The notes below the pieces were generated by a model. That model was not told the DNA's origin. It was given only the letters and a program-made list of their open reading frames with translations, and ran no database searches. A DNA stretch of 64,000 nt from Collinsella sp. (lineage in GTDB: Bacteria > Actinomycetota > Coriobacteriia > Coriobacteriales > Coriobacteriaceae), in assembly GCA_018381235.1 (NCBI GenBank), contig JAGZSF010000006.1, positions 1-64,000 on the forward strand, written 5' to 3'. Every line of letters begins with the position of its first letter. The stretch's first letter is position 1. Positions 10,108 to 18,484 of the stretch are shown in pieces. A program made the translations under genes and the position numbers.

Positions 10108-11706
10108 TTAGTTCTCCTCTGATCCAGAAACATCCGAATGGTGCTTGGCCATGAACTGCTGCTTGAAGTCGCCGATGACGCGCAAGAGCTCAGCCTTGGT
10201 GTCATCATCGATCTTCTTGGCGCGAACCTTGTCGAGCAGCGAGCCAAAGCCATTGTCCATGTACTCGATGAGCTCGGCACGGAAAGGCAGCACGTCGGCG
10301 ATCTCCAGGTCATCCAGGAAGCCCTCGTTGCCAGCGAACAGCGTAACAATCTGCTCGCCAACCTCAAACGGCTTGTAACGCGGCTGCTTCAGGAGCTCGG
10401 TCATGCGGGCACCATGGGTCAGCTGCTTTTGCGTGGCCTCGTCGAGGTCGGAGCCGAACTGCGTAAAGCCGGCGAGCTCCTGGTACGAAGCGAGGTCCAG
10501 ACGGAGGTTGCCGGCGACCTGCTTCATAGCCTTGGTCTGCGCGTCGCCACCGACGCGGGACACGGAAATGCCCACGTCAACTGCCGGGCGCTGACCCTGG
10601 AAGAAGAGCTCGGACTGCAGGTAGATCTGACCATCGGTAATGGAAATGACGTTGGTCGGAATGTAGGCCGAGACGTCGCCGTCCTGGGTCTCGATGATCG
10701 GCAGTGCCGTCATGGAGCCGTAACCGTTCTTCTTGGACATCTTGACGGCACGCTCGAGCAGACGAGAGTGCAGGTAGAAGATGTCGCCAGGATAGGCCTC
10801 GCGTCCGGGCGGACGATGCAGCGTCAGCGACATCTGACGGTAGGCCACAGCCTGCTTAGACAGGTCGTCGTAGATGACGAGCACGTGGCCGCCGGGGTTG
10901 GTCTCGCTGGCGGGCTTGCCGTCCTCGCCGTTGTACATGAAGAACTCGCCGATAGCGGCACCGGCCATAGGCGCGATGTACTGCATAGGGGCGGAATCGG
11001 CAGCGGTGGCCGAAACGATGATGGTGTAGTCGAGCGCACCGTGCTGAGCGAGGGTCTCGCGGATGTTGGCAACCGTGGAGGCCTTCTGGCCGATGGCGAC
11101 ATAGATGCAGACCATGCCCTTGCCGCGCTGGTTGAGAATAGCGTCGATGGCGATGGCGGTCTTACCGGTCTTACGGTCGCCGATGATGAGCTCACGCTGA
11201 CCGCGGCCAATAGGCACCATGGAGTCGATAGCGAGCAGACCGGTCTGAACCGGCTCGCACACCGGGGTACGATCGATGACGCCGGGGGCCTTGAACTCGA
11301 TGGGGCGACGGTGCGTGGCGACGATGTCGCCCAGGCCGTCGATGGGCTGGCCAAGCGGATTGACGACGCGGCCGAGCATGGCACGGCTCACGGGGATATC
11401 CATAATGCGGCCAGTGGTGCGGCACTCGTCGCCTTCCTTGATGGAGTCGACGGCACCAAACAGAACGGCGCCGACCTCGTCACGGTCAAGGTTCTGGGCA
11501 AGGCCGAAGACGGTCTCACCGGTATCGGAGCTCTTGAACTCCAGAAGCTCGCCTGCCATGGCGCTCTTGAGGCCGGAGACGCGCGCGATGCCGTCGCCTA
11601 CCTCGTCGACCGTTGAAACCTCATGCGTATCGACCGTCGCGGAGAGGCTCGTAAGCTGCTCCTGCAGTTTCTTGGCGATATCCTGGGCATTGAGGGTTTC
11701 GGACAT
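10108..11706 (-). CDS. atpA: F1Fo ATP synthase alpha subunit
   Basis: Non-catalytic nucleotide-binding subunit of F1, 532 residues. Walker A is GDRKTGKT (about 172-179). RPPGREAYPGD and the arginine finger region SVSRVGG (about 373-379) are intact. The C-terminus has a polar extension after residue 505. Its start overlaps the atpH stop as TAATG. Confidence 0.97.
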   Translation of the reverse strand: MSETLNAQDIAKKLQEQLTSLSATVDTHEVSTVDEVGDGIARVSGLKSAMAGELLEFKSSDTGETVFGLAQNLDRDEVGAVLFGAVDSIKEGDECRTTGRIMDIPVSRAMLGRVVNPLGQPIDGLGDIVATHRRPIEFKAPGVIDRTPVCEPVQTGLLAIDSMVPIGRGQRELIIGDRKTGKTAIAIDAILNQRGKGMVCIYVAIGQKASTVANIRETLAQHGALDYTIIVSATAADSAPMQYIAPMAGAAIGEFFMYNGEDGKPASETNPGGHVLVIYDDLSKQAVAYRQMSLTLHRPPGREAYPGDIFYLHSRLLERAVKMSKKNGYGSMTALPIIETQDGDVSAYIPTNVISITDGQIYLQSELFFQGQRPAVDVGISVSRVGGDAQTKAMKQVAGNLRLDLASYQELAGFTQFGSDLDEATQKQLTHGARMTELLKQPRYKPFEVGEQIVTLFAGNEGFLDDLEIADVLPFRAELIEYMDNGFGSLLDKVRAKKIDDDTKAELLRVIGDFKQQFMAKHHSDVSGSEEN

Positions 11707-12182
11707 TAGGCTTCACCTCCGTACGAATTAGCAGAGTTTGCGAGGGTCTCCTGCGCGATGCGCAGCTGCGTCTTGACGGAAATGTCACGACGCTCGCCGC
11801 GGGCCTCGAGCACCAGGCCGCCCACGATAGACGGGTCGACCTGCTCGATAAGGAATACCTTGCGGCCGAAGTCCTGCTCGCATTTCTTAGTGATGGTTTG
11901 ACGCAGCTCGTCGTCGAGCGGGATCGCCGTGGTGACGGTCACGCCCACTACATCCTCGTCTTCCTCGGCAACATACTTAAAGGCAGCTGCCACCTTGGAA
12001 AGAAGGTCGAGCTGGTCGCGCTTGGACATGGTGTCGAGCACGGCGATGATCTCGGGGCTGGCAGAGGCCAGGCGCTCGACCATCTCGAGGTCCTCGAACA
12101 CATGGTTCTCGGCCTTGGCGGCTTCCAAAAGGGAACGCGCGTAGGTCTCGAGCACCTTGTCCTGATAGCGGCTAGTCGGCAT
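11706..12182 (-). CDS. atpH: F1Fo ATP synthase delta subunit
   Basis: Peripheral-stalk subunit joining subunit b to the top of F1. The 158 residues are shorter than the usual 175-185. The N-terminal helical bundle (YARSLLEAA, about 14-22) and the C-terminal DPSIVGGLVLEARGERRD motif (about 116-133) are both present. The ATG at 12182 overlaps the end of atpF by 11 bases. Confidence 0.93.
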   Translation of the reverse strand: MPTSRYQDKVLETYARSLLEAAKAENHVFEDLEMVERLASASPEIIAVLDTMSKRDQLDLLSKVAAAFKYVAEEDEDVVGVTVTTAIPLDDELRQTITKKCEQDFGRKVFLIEQVDPSIVGGLVLEARGERRDISVKTQLRIAQETLANSANSYGGEA

Positions 12183-12774
12183 TCAGGCTACCTGCTTCCT
12201 GGATGTAGCGCTCGATGAGCTTCTTCTGCTCGGCATCGTCCTCGAGTGCCTCGCCCACGATCTTGGTGGCGACGGCAACGGACAGGTCGGCGATGGAGCT
12301 CGCGGCACCGGCGTAGATGGACTTGCGCTCGTCCTCGACGGTCGTATGGGCCTTGGCGATGATCTCCTCGGCCTCCTTGTGAGCAGCCTCGATGATACGG
12401 GCACGCTCGGACTCGGCGTCCTTACGGGCCTCGAGAACGATGTCGGCAGCCTGACGACGGGCGTCGGTGACGATCGAGTCGGACTCAGCGCGCTTGGCGA
12501 TAGCCTCCTGCTTGGTCTTCTCGGCCTCGTCGAGGCTCTCCTTGATCTTCTTGCCGCGCTCCTCCATGGTTTTCATGATGCCCGGCAGGGCGACCTTGGC
12601 CAGCACGATCCAGATAATCAGGAAGGCGATAAGCGCCGGGATGAACTCCGCCATCTTAGGGATGAGGATGTCCGCACCGGCGGCGCCGTCCTCGGCGAAC
12701 GCGGAAACCGGCATGAGCAGCGCGGCCGCGGACGCGGAGAGTGCGATCGCGCTCTTCTGGGATGAAAGATTCAT
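12172..12774 (-). CDS. atpF: F1Fo ATP synthase b subunit
   Basis: Membrane-anchored peripheral stalk, 200 residues. The membrane helix is at about 43-63 (LIAFLIIWIVLAKVALPGI) and a long charged coiled coil follows. Before it lies an extra N-terminal hydrophobic segment ending in AFAEDG, which looks like a cleavable signal peptide (about 1-28). Such extended b subunits occur in some Gram-positive bacteria, but cleavage here is only inferred. Located between atpE and atpH. Confidence 0.93.
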   Translation of the reverse strand: MNLSSQKSAIALSASAAALLMPVSAFAEDGAAGADILIPKMAEFIPALIAFLIIWIVLAKVALPGIMKTMEERGKKIKESLDEAEKTKQEAIAKRAESDSIVTDARRQAADIVLEARKDAESERARIIEAAHKEAEEIIAKAHTTVEDERKSIYAGAASSIADLSVAVATKIVGEALEDDAEQKKLIERYIQEAGSLNAD

Positions 12775-12789
12775 ACTTGACGCTCCGTG

Positions 12790-12984
12790 CTATTTAACGA
12801 TCAGCGCGACAACGAAGCCGATCAGAGCCAGAGCCTCGCCGAAAGCGGAGCCCATGATGAAGACGGTGAACACGCGGCCCTGGACCTCAGGCTGACGGGC
12901 CATAGCACCCGTAGCACCCAGAGCAGACAGGCCGATAGCAAGACCAGCGCCGATAACACCGAGACCGTAACCGATAACTCCCAC
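12790..12984 (-). CDS. atpE: F1Fo ATP synthase c subunit
   Basis: Proteolipid of the rotor ring. Only 64 residues: two helices joined by the conserved ARQPE loop (about 29-33), with the ion-binding Glu in GSAFGEAL (about 50). The first helix is glycine-rich as expected. Start is GTG at 12984, with AAAGGAGG directly upstream; a stop codon eight codons upstream rules out a longer form. The usual N-terminal extension of 8-15 residues is missing. The site lacks an obvious sodium-type ligand set, so proton coupling is the default guess. Confidence 0.93.
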   Translation of the reverse strand: MGVIGYGLGVIGAGLAIGLSALGATGAMARQPEVQGRVFTVFIMGSAFGEALALIGFVVALIVK

Positions 12985-13108
12985 GATTCCTCCTTTGTCG
13001 TGCGTGTCTTATTTCACGCAGGATAACCTTTTTATAACTGCCGGGCTCCATGGGTACGGGCACCGGCGGTTTAACGAATTGCCTTACCTTTAAGGCACGA
13101 ACGGAAGA

Positions 13109-13912
13109 CTACTCCTCCTCCGCGACCTCCTCTGCCTCGGAGACATACACGGCGGTAAGGACCGTGAAGACGTAAGCCTGGATGGCGCCGACCACAAGCT
13201 CGATCGCATAGATCAGGATGAGGATGGCAAGCCAGGCCAGCGAAGGCAGGGCGCCGACGGCGTGGGCCGCGGAAACCTGCTGAAGCAGCGGCTGCATGAA
13301 CATGCTCGCCATGATGGCGAACGAGCCCATGACCACGTGTCCTGCGAACATGTTGCAGAACAGACGGACGGCAAGCGTGATGAGGCGCAGGAAGGTCGAG
13401 AAAAGCTCGACGACCCACACGAGCACGTTCATCGGGAAGCTCACGCCCTGCGGGGCGAGGCTCTTGATGTAGCCGATCACGCCGTGAGCCTTGCATCCGT
13501 AGTAGATGAAGTACACGAAGGCGAAAATGGCGAGTGCGGCGGTGGAGCCGATTGCGCCGGTGCCGGGCTTCATTCCCGGGATCAGGCCGATCATGTTATT
13601 GATCAGGATGAACAGGAAAAGCGAGCACAGGAACGGGAAGTGCTTCTTCCAGTTCTCACCCACGACACCCTTGCCGATATCGTTCTCGACGTACTCAATG
13701 ATGTACTCGAAACCGTTGACGAAGAAGCCCTTGGGAACCAGGGTCTGCTTCTTCTTGAACACGGCCAGGACGATCAGGAGCACGATCGTGGAGACGATCA
13801 GCCAAAACGAGTACTGCGTGATGCCGCAGCTCAGATCGCCCACGACAGGGGTGGAGCTGAACTCGCTGACCAGATGATTAATCTCATCAGGCAGCTTTTC
13901 AAAAATTTCCAC
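13109..13912 (-). CDS. atpB: F1Fo ATP synthase a subunit
   Basis: Stator channel subunit that conducts ions past the c ring, 267 residues with five to six membrane helices. The essential Arg is in LAVRLFCNMFAGH (about 189), with the conserved Asn and His downstream. The last helices carry AIELVVGAIQAYVF. The C-terminus is acidic (EAEEVAEEE). It starts 3 bases after the small membrane gene and is separated from atpE by 124 bases that hold no visible gene. Confidence 0.95.
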   Translation of the reverse strand: MEIFEKLPDEINHLVSEFSSTPVVGDLSCGITQYSFWLIVSTIVLLIVLAVFKKKQTLVPKGFFVNGFEYIIEYVENDIGKGVVGENWKKHFPFLCSLFLFILINNMIGLIPGMKPGTGAIGSTAALAIFAFVYFIYYGCKAHGVIGYIKSLAPQGVSFPMNVLVWVVELFSTFLRLITLAVRLFCNMFAGHVVMGSFAIMASMFMQPLLQQVSAAHAVGALPSLAWLAILILIYAIELVVGAIQAYVFTVLTAVYVSEAEEVAEEE

Positions 13913-13915
13913 GAC

Positions 13916-14227
13916 TTACCTTTCGACCTCATGAGGATCTCGCAGCGCCTTGGCGACGCGAACCGTGCAGGCGGCCATAAAGGCCACGAAGCCGATCGCC
14001 TCGCCCAGGAGGAACATGCGAAATGCCTCTCCGAACAACACAAACACAACCAAGGTAAAGACGAGCAGGGCGATTGCCGAGACCGCCAGACTCACCATAC
14101 CCTTGAGCATGTCCGCATTCTGTTTATCGTCAAGAACCGGCTTGAGCGTAAAGACAAAGGGAAGGAAGGCAATTGCGCCCGCGATGGCGCCTGCAACGAT
14201 AGCGAGCAGATCGGCTATCTGAAACAT
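13916..14227 (-). CDS. small membrane protein at the head of the atp operon (AtpI-like)
   Basis: A 103-residue protein with about four hydrophobic helices, first gene of the ATP synthase operon. Position and topology fit the poorly conserved AtpI/AtpZ-type subunit that helps assemble the c ring, but sequence similarity is too weak to prove it. ATG at 14227 is preferred; an in-frame GTG 12 bases upstream is the alternative. It abuts atpB. Confidence 0.65.
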   Translation of the reverse strand: MFQIADLLAIVAGAIAGAIAFLPFVFTLKPVLDDKQNADMLKGMVSLAVSAIALLVFTLVVFVLFGEAFRMFLLGEAIGFVAFMAACTVRVAKALRDPHEVER

Positions 14228-14289
14228 TGGCGTCCTCACTTTCCTTTTTTAACGCCTCACAGAACAGTTCCCGCCAAACATTGGTGACT

Positions 14290-14317
14290 ATTGTACGAGC
14301 CAATCGCTAAAGTACAA
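14290..14317 (-). promoter_or_regulatory. candidate promoter of the atp operon
   Basis: On the minus strand a -10-like TACAAT (14295-14290) and a -35-like TTGTAC (14317-14312) are separated by 16 bases, about 60 bases upstream of the first atp gene. The stretch 14228-14508 has no gene. A weak GACGTCC/GGACGTT hairpin near 14417-14451 may end the upp transcript. Confidence 0.45.
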
Positions 14318-14508
14318 CCGAAAAAGCATCGGTTAATACGCACCTGTTCGTTTTCTTAAGACCTTCTTTATGCCGCAGGTACGGTAATGCGTTTTTTCGA
14401 ACCCCTCAGCTCAAAACGTCCGTTAACAGGAGTGCGCGTGGACGTCTTTTGCTCGCCCGCGCGCACCATTTCTTCGTATTTTCGACGTTAGCCGGTATGG
14501 CCCAGAGA

Positions 14509-15156
14509 TTACAGCGTGCCGTAGATGCGGTCGCCGGCGTCGCCCAGGCCGGGAACGATGTAGGCAGCCTCGTTGAGATGGTCGTCGATAGCGCAGGTAT
14601 AGATATGCACATCTGGGTCCTTCTCGGTCAGCGACTTGAGGCCCTCGGGGGCCGCGACGATGCACAGCATGCGGATGTCCTTGACACCGCGCTCGCGCAG
14701 GTAGCTGATGGCCATCTCGGCCGAACCGCCCGTGGCGAGCATGGGGTCGACGACCAGGCAGATGCGCTGGTCGATATCCTTGGGCATCTTGCAGTAATAC
14801 TCATGCGGCTCATGGGTGACCTCGTCGCGCTCCATACCGATGTGGCCTACGCGAGCGGAGGGCACCAGGTCGAGAATGCCGTCGACCATGCCAAGGCCCG
14901 CACGCAGGATGGGCACGATGGCGAGTTTCTTGCCGGCGAGCTGTTTGAACGTGGCGATAGTGATGGGGGTCTCGACCTCGACGTCCTCCATAGGCAGGTC
15001 GCGCATGGCCTCGTAGCCGTCAAAAAGCGCGAGTTCGCGCACGAGCTGGCGGAACTGGTTGGTGCCGGTGTTTTTGTCGCGCAGGATCGACAGCTTGTGC
15101 TGGACGAGCGGATGATCGACAAGCGTCACACGGGACGCATCGTAGGTAACGGTCAT
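14509..15156 (-). CDS. upp: uracil phosphoribosyltransferase
   Basis: Pyrimidine salvage: uracil plus PRPP to UMP. 215 residues, close to the family norm of about 208. The PRPP loop is VVDPMLATGGSA (about 132-143), and the C-terminal uracil-binding PGLGDAGDRIYGT is intact. ATG at 15156 is used because MTVTYDASRVTLVDHPLVQHK matches the family N-terminus; the frame extends to 15234 with an unrelated leader. It precedes the ATP synthase operon. Confidence 0.96.
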   Translation of the reverse strand: MTVTYDASRVTLVDHPLVQHKLSILRDKNTGTNQFRQLVRELALFDGYEAMRDLPMEDVEVETPITIATFKQLAGKKLAIVPILRAGLGMVDGILDLVPSARVGHIGMERDEVTHEPHEYYCKMPKDIDQRICLVVDPMLATGGSAEMAISYLRERGVKDIRMLCIVAAPEGLKSLTEKDPDVHIYTCAIDDHLNEAAYIVPGLGDAGDRIYGTL

Positions 15157-15278
15157 GGGTTGATTGCCCCTTTCGTTGCGGCCGCAAAACGGCCTTGCTG
15201 ACAAGGCGCGCAGCAATGTTGCCGCGCACGCCATGCATAAGTTTAGCGGTTTGTTGTATCGAGCAGCCCATCGCAGCC

Positions 15279-16820
15279 CTACTGTGCGGTACTGAGCGAG
15301 CGCTTGACTGCATCACGCCAGCCCGCAAGGTTTTGCTCGCGACGCTCGGCGGACATATGGGGAAGGAAGGTCCTAACGATCTGGGCATTTTGCTCCAGCT
15401 CTTCAAGGTCTTCCCAATAGCCGACGGCAAGACCCGCCAAGTACGCGGCACCGATTGCCGTGGTCTCCACCGTCTCGCATTGCAGCACGGGGATATCCAG
15501 CAGGTCGGCCTGGAATTGCATGATGAACTCGTTGCGTGAGGCGCCGCCATCGACGGACAGGCGCTCAATCGAAAGTCCCACGTCCTGCTCCATGGCGCGC
15601 AGCACGTCATAACTCTGGTAGGCCATGGACTCGCAGGCCGCACGCACAATGGTCGCGCGACTCGAGGCACCGGTCAGGCCGCACACGATACCGCGGGCAC
15701 GCGGGTCCCACCAGGGAGCGCCCAGGCCAGCGAAGGCGGGGACGAAGTAGCAGCCCTCGTTGTCGTTGATCGAAGCGGCGAGTTGCGCGGACTCGCTCAC
15801 GCTCGAGATGATGCCCATGTTGTTGCGCAGCCAGTTCATGGTTGAGCCGGCGGCAAAGATAGAACCCTCGAGCGCATAGCTGATCTTGCCGTCCGCGGCG
15901 ATACCGATCGTGGAGACCAGACCGTTCTTGGATTCGACGACCTCGTCGCCGGTGTTCATGAGCATAAAGCAACCCGTGCCATAGGTGTTTTTGGTCTGGC
16001 CGGGATGGAAGCAGCAGTGGCCGAACAGCGACGCCTGCTGATCGCCCGCCACGCCCATGATGGGCGGCATGTTGGTCATGATGTCGCTCGCGACGCGGCC
16101 GTAGTCGCCCGAGCTCCAACGAACCTCGGGCATCATGGAACGCGGAACGTCAAAGAGCGCCAGCAGGTCGTCGTCCCAATCGAGCGTATGGATATTAAAG
16201 AGCGCCGTGCGGCTGGCATTGGTGTAGTCGGTGGCAAAGACCTGACTGCCGGTGAGGTTGTAGATGAGCCAGGTGTCGATGGTGCCGAACATGAGGTCGC
16301 CCGCCGCCGCGCTCTCACGCGCACCGTCGACGTTGTCGAGGATCCACTGCACCTTGGAAGCCGAGAAATACGGATCGAGCGTGAGTCCCGTGCGGGAGCG
16401 CACCAGCTCTTCTGCGCCCCGCTCGACCAGCTCGTCGATCAGAGGTGCGGTGCGACGGCATTGCCACACGATGGCGTTATAGATGGGTTGGCCGCTTATG
16501 CGGTCCCACACCACCGTGGTCTCGCGCTGGTTGGAGATACCGATGGCGGCGATGCGGTCAGAATGGATGCCGCTCTTAAACTGGACCTCCATCATCACGC
16601 CGATCTGGCTGGCAAGCACCTCCATGGGGTCTTGCTCTATCCAACCGGGACGCGGGAAGCTGGTTTTGACGCTACGACGTGCCTGCGCGACGATGCAGCC
16701 GTACTCGTCGACGATGGTCGCAAGTACCGAGGTGGTGCCGCAGTCGAGCGCCATGATGTAGGAACCGCCAAAGTTAAACGAGGCATCTTCCATGCCCAAG
16801 CTGCCCAGATTCAACGACAT
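15279..16820 (-). CDS. glpK: glycerol kinase
   Basis: FGGY-family kinase making sn-glycerol 3-phosphate, 513 residues. Seen: the phosphate loop LDCGTTSVLA (about 25-34), the substrate motif ISNQRETTVVW (about 93-103), and the FGGY signature region GTGCFMLMNTG (about 281) with SVDGGASRNEF near 412. The N-terminus has about 18 extra residues compared with E. coli. It begins 13 bases after tsaC, so the two are probably one transcript, with upp 122 bases further on. No glpF or glpD is in the window. Confidence 0.95.
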   Translation of the reverse strand: MSLNLGSLGMEDASFNFGGSYIMALDCGTTSVLATIVDEYGCIVAQARRSVKTSFPRPGWIEQDPMEVLASQIGVMMEVQFKSGIHSDRIAAIGISNQRETTVVWDRISGQPIYNAIVWQCRRTAPLIDELVERGAEELVRSRTGLTLDPYFSASKVQWILDNVDGARESAAAGDLMFGTIDTWLIYNLTGSQVFATDYTNASRTALFNIHTLDWDDDLLALFDVPRSMMPEVRWSSGDYGRVASDIMTNMPPIMGVAGDQQASLFGHCCFHPGQTKNTYGTGCFMLMNTGDEVVESKNGLVSTIGIAADGKISYALEGSIFAAGSTMNWLRNNMGIISSVSESAQLAASINDNEGCYFVPAFAGLGAPWWDPRARGIVCGLTGASSRATIVRAACESMAYQSYDVLRAMEQDVGLSIERLSVDGGASRNEFIMQFQADLLDIPVLQCETVETTAIGAAYLAGLAVGYWEDLEELEQNAQIVRTFLPHMSAERREQNLAGWRDAVKRSLSTAQ

Positions 16821-16833
16821 CGCTTACACCTTT

Positions 16834-17577
16834 CTATTGCATCGGGTCGGACAGGACCCGTTCGATCTCTGATGCGGGAAGTGCACCTTGGCGCAGGATC
16901 TGGAGCCCGCCGTGCTGGAACGACACGATGGTCGAGGCGTCGCGACACGGGGTCTCGCCGGCGTCGACGGCAACATCGACCCCCTCCAGGATGCGACCTT
17001 CGACGGCGGCAAAGCTTGCCGGCGAGGGCGCGCCGTGTGTGTTGGCGCTCGTGCAGGCGAGGGGACTGCCGCAGGCGCGGATGAGCGCTTGGACCACGGG
17101 AGAGGCCGAAGCGCGCAGGGCCACGGTGTCGTCGGCAGCACGCATAAAGGTCGGCACGCAGGGAGCCGCCTTGACCACGATAGTCAGGGCTCCCGGCCAG
17201 CATCGTCGCGCAAGTACGCGGGCATCTTCCGGGATATCCACGCCATAGCGGTCGAGTGCCTCGACGCCATCGACCAGCCAGGCGACCGTTTGGGTGAGTT
17301 CACGTTGCTTGAGAGTGAAGATACGGCGGTAGCCGGTACCGAGCGCAGGGACCGCGGCGCCATTGACGGCAGCCTGCGGATCGCGCGGCCACGATGGGAA
17401 TTCGCCTGTATCTCGGGGCACGGCGTCCGAGAAGGCGTTGACTGCCACGGCGACACCGTAGACGGTCTCGGTCGGGATCAAGGCCAGGCCGCCGCGGCCG
17501 AGCACCTCGGCCGTGCGCTCGACGGCGAGCCGATGCGGCTCGCGCGTTCCCTCGTATACCCGATAGACCGTCTGCAT
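16834..17577 (-). CDS. tsaC: Sua5/YrdC-type threonylcarbamoyl-AMP synthase
   Basis: Makes threonylcarbamoyl-AMP for the t6A37 modification of ANN-decoding tRNAs. 247 residues with a YrdC fold: IPTETVYGVA (about 35-44), a KQR that fits the KxR motif, PGALTIVVKA (about 128-137) and SANTHG in place of SANxSG. Between the first and second motifs there is an insertion of roughly 30 residues rich in Pro and Ala, and the Pro that normally follows KxR is missing. Function is likely conserved, as this is the only YrdC homologue visible. Co-transcribed with glpK. Confidence 0.82.
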   Translation of the reverse strand: MQTVYRVYEGTREPHRLAVERTAEVLGRGGLALIPTETVYGVAVAVNAFSDAVPRDTGEFPSWPRDPQAAVNGAAVPALGTGYRRIFTLKQRELTQTVAWLVDGVEALDRYGVDIPEDARVLARRCWPGALTIVVKAAPCVPTFMRAADDTVALRASASPVVQALIRACGSPLACTSANTHGAPSPASFAAVEGRILEGVDVAVDAGETPCRDASTIVSFQHGGLQILRQGALPASEIERVLSDPMQ

Positions 17578-17724
17578 GTGTATGCCAGCCCCTTACGCTC
17601 TGGTGAAAGTTTGTTTACTGAGGGGCATTCTCGCACGAAACATTCAGCCTATTTGCCCAGAGCGCATGTTGGTTTGGTGAGCGGCTCTAGTAGTCGGTGA
17701 AAGTGAGGGGGTTATTGCAGATTT

Positions 17725-18027
17725 TTAGCGAGCAAGCGTAACGGCACGATCGGGAAACTCAATGCTTGCGACAAGCTTTCCGCCGAGACTTTCTGCGTAC
17801 CTGCTCAGCGTGTCGAGCCTCATTGATCCCAGCTCCCCGCGCTCGAGCTCCGATATGCGTTTTTGAGAAACACCCATCGACTGGGCCACCGAGGCCTGCG
17901 TCAGATCCTTTAGTTTGCGAATTTGAGCGAGCTTATAGGCTTCGATACGTTCACGAGTTTTCTCCTGCTCGGCGGCAATAGATTCACGCGCTATCCCGCG
18001 TGATTCCATATACTCATGCAGCTCCAT
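17725..18027 (-). CDS. HigA-like XRE antitoxin
   Basis: 100-residue helix-turn-helix protein. The XRE domain covers about residues 38-92 (LTQASVAQSMGVSQKRISEL). A charged helix precedes it. It overlaps the toxin gene by 14 bases and follows it, the order typical of HigBA modules. It probably neutralises the toxin and represses the operon at the inverted repeat near 18419. Confidence 0.85.
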   Translation of the reverse strand: MELHEYMESRGIARESIAAEQEKTRERIEAYKLAQIRKLKDLTQASVAQSMGVSQKRISELERGELGSMRLDTLSRYAESLGGKLVASIEFPDRAVTLAR

Positions 18028-18409
18028 CTTGATCGAGCCTCCTTACATGGCGACGGTATATTTGTTCCGCCCTGGGAATGCTGATCGCATACCAGCCGTT
18101 CCACTTTGCCTTCGACGACTCCGCCTGCGACTTATCTCCCGCCAACAGCAACACTGCCTGACGTTTGGGGTCAAAGGCAAAAAGGATACGAATCACCTGC
18201 CCACCACACGACGTCACTCTCAGCTCCTTTAAATGATGAAGCTTCGAGCCCTTTACGCGGTCAACCAGCGGACGACCAAGGCTGGGACCTTCCTTCTCGA
18301 GCACCAAAAGGTCTGCATAAATCTGCTTCAGCGTAGCTTCATCCTGCTCATCAAGCCAAGGTTCAATGTAATCAAGCACGATACGGTACCGATGCAGCTG
18401 ATTTGACAT
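18014..18409 (-). CDS. HigB/Gp49-type toxin (RelE superfamily)
   Basis: 131-residue protein related to phage Gp49 and HigB toxins, which cut mRNA on the ribosome. Diagnostic segment: LKELR near residue 60, RILFAFDPKRQAVLLLAGDKS (about 74-94 in parts), then a Trp-Tyr-Ala-Ile-Pro stretch and an AEQIYRRH tail. An AAGGAG site lies near its ATG. Ribosome-dependent cleavage is inferred from the family. Confidence 0.85.
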   Translation of the reverse strand: MSNQLHRYRIVLDYIEPWLDEQDEATLKQIYADLLVLEKEGPSLGRPLVDRVKGSKLHHLKELRVTSCGGQVIRILFAFDPKRQAVLLLAGDKSQAESSKAKWNGWYAISIPRAEQIYRRHVRRLDQDGAA

Positions 18410-18418
18410 ACCTTTCTC

Positions 18419-18451
18419 CTTCTATAGTAGAAGTTTTACGGTATATTGCAA
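18419..18451 (-). promoter_or_regulatory. higBA promoter with overlapping operator
   Basis: On the minus strand a -35-like TTGCAA and a -10-like TACTAT lie 16 bases apart. The -10 sits inside the inverted repeat CTTCTA-tag-TAGAAG (18419-18433), which ends 10 bases before the toxin ATG. This is the expected place for autorepression by the HigA-type protein. Confidence 0.55.
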
Positions 18452-18484
18452 GGACAAACTTGCGCAAATGTCTATTTATTCAGC

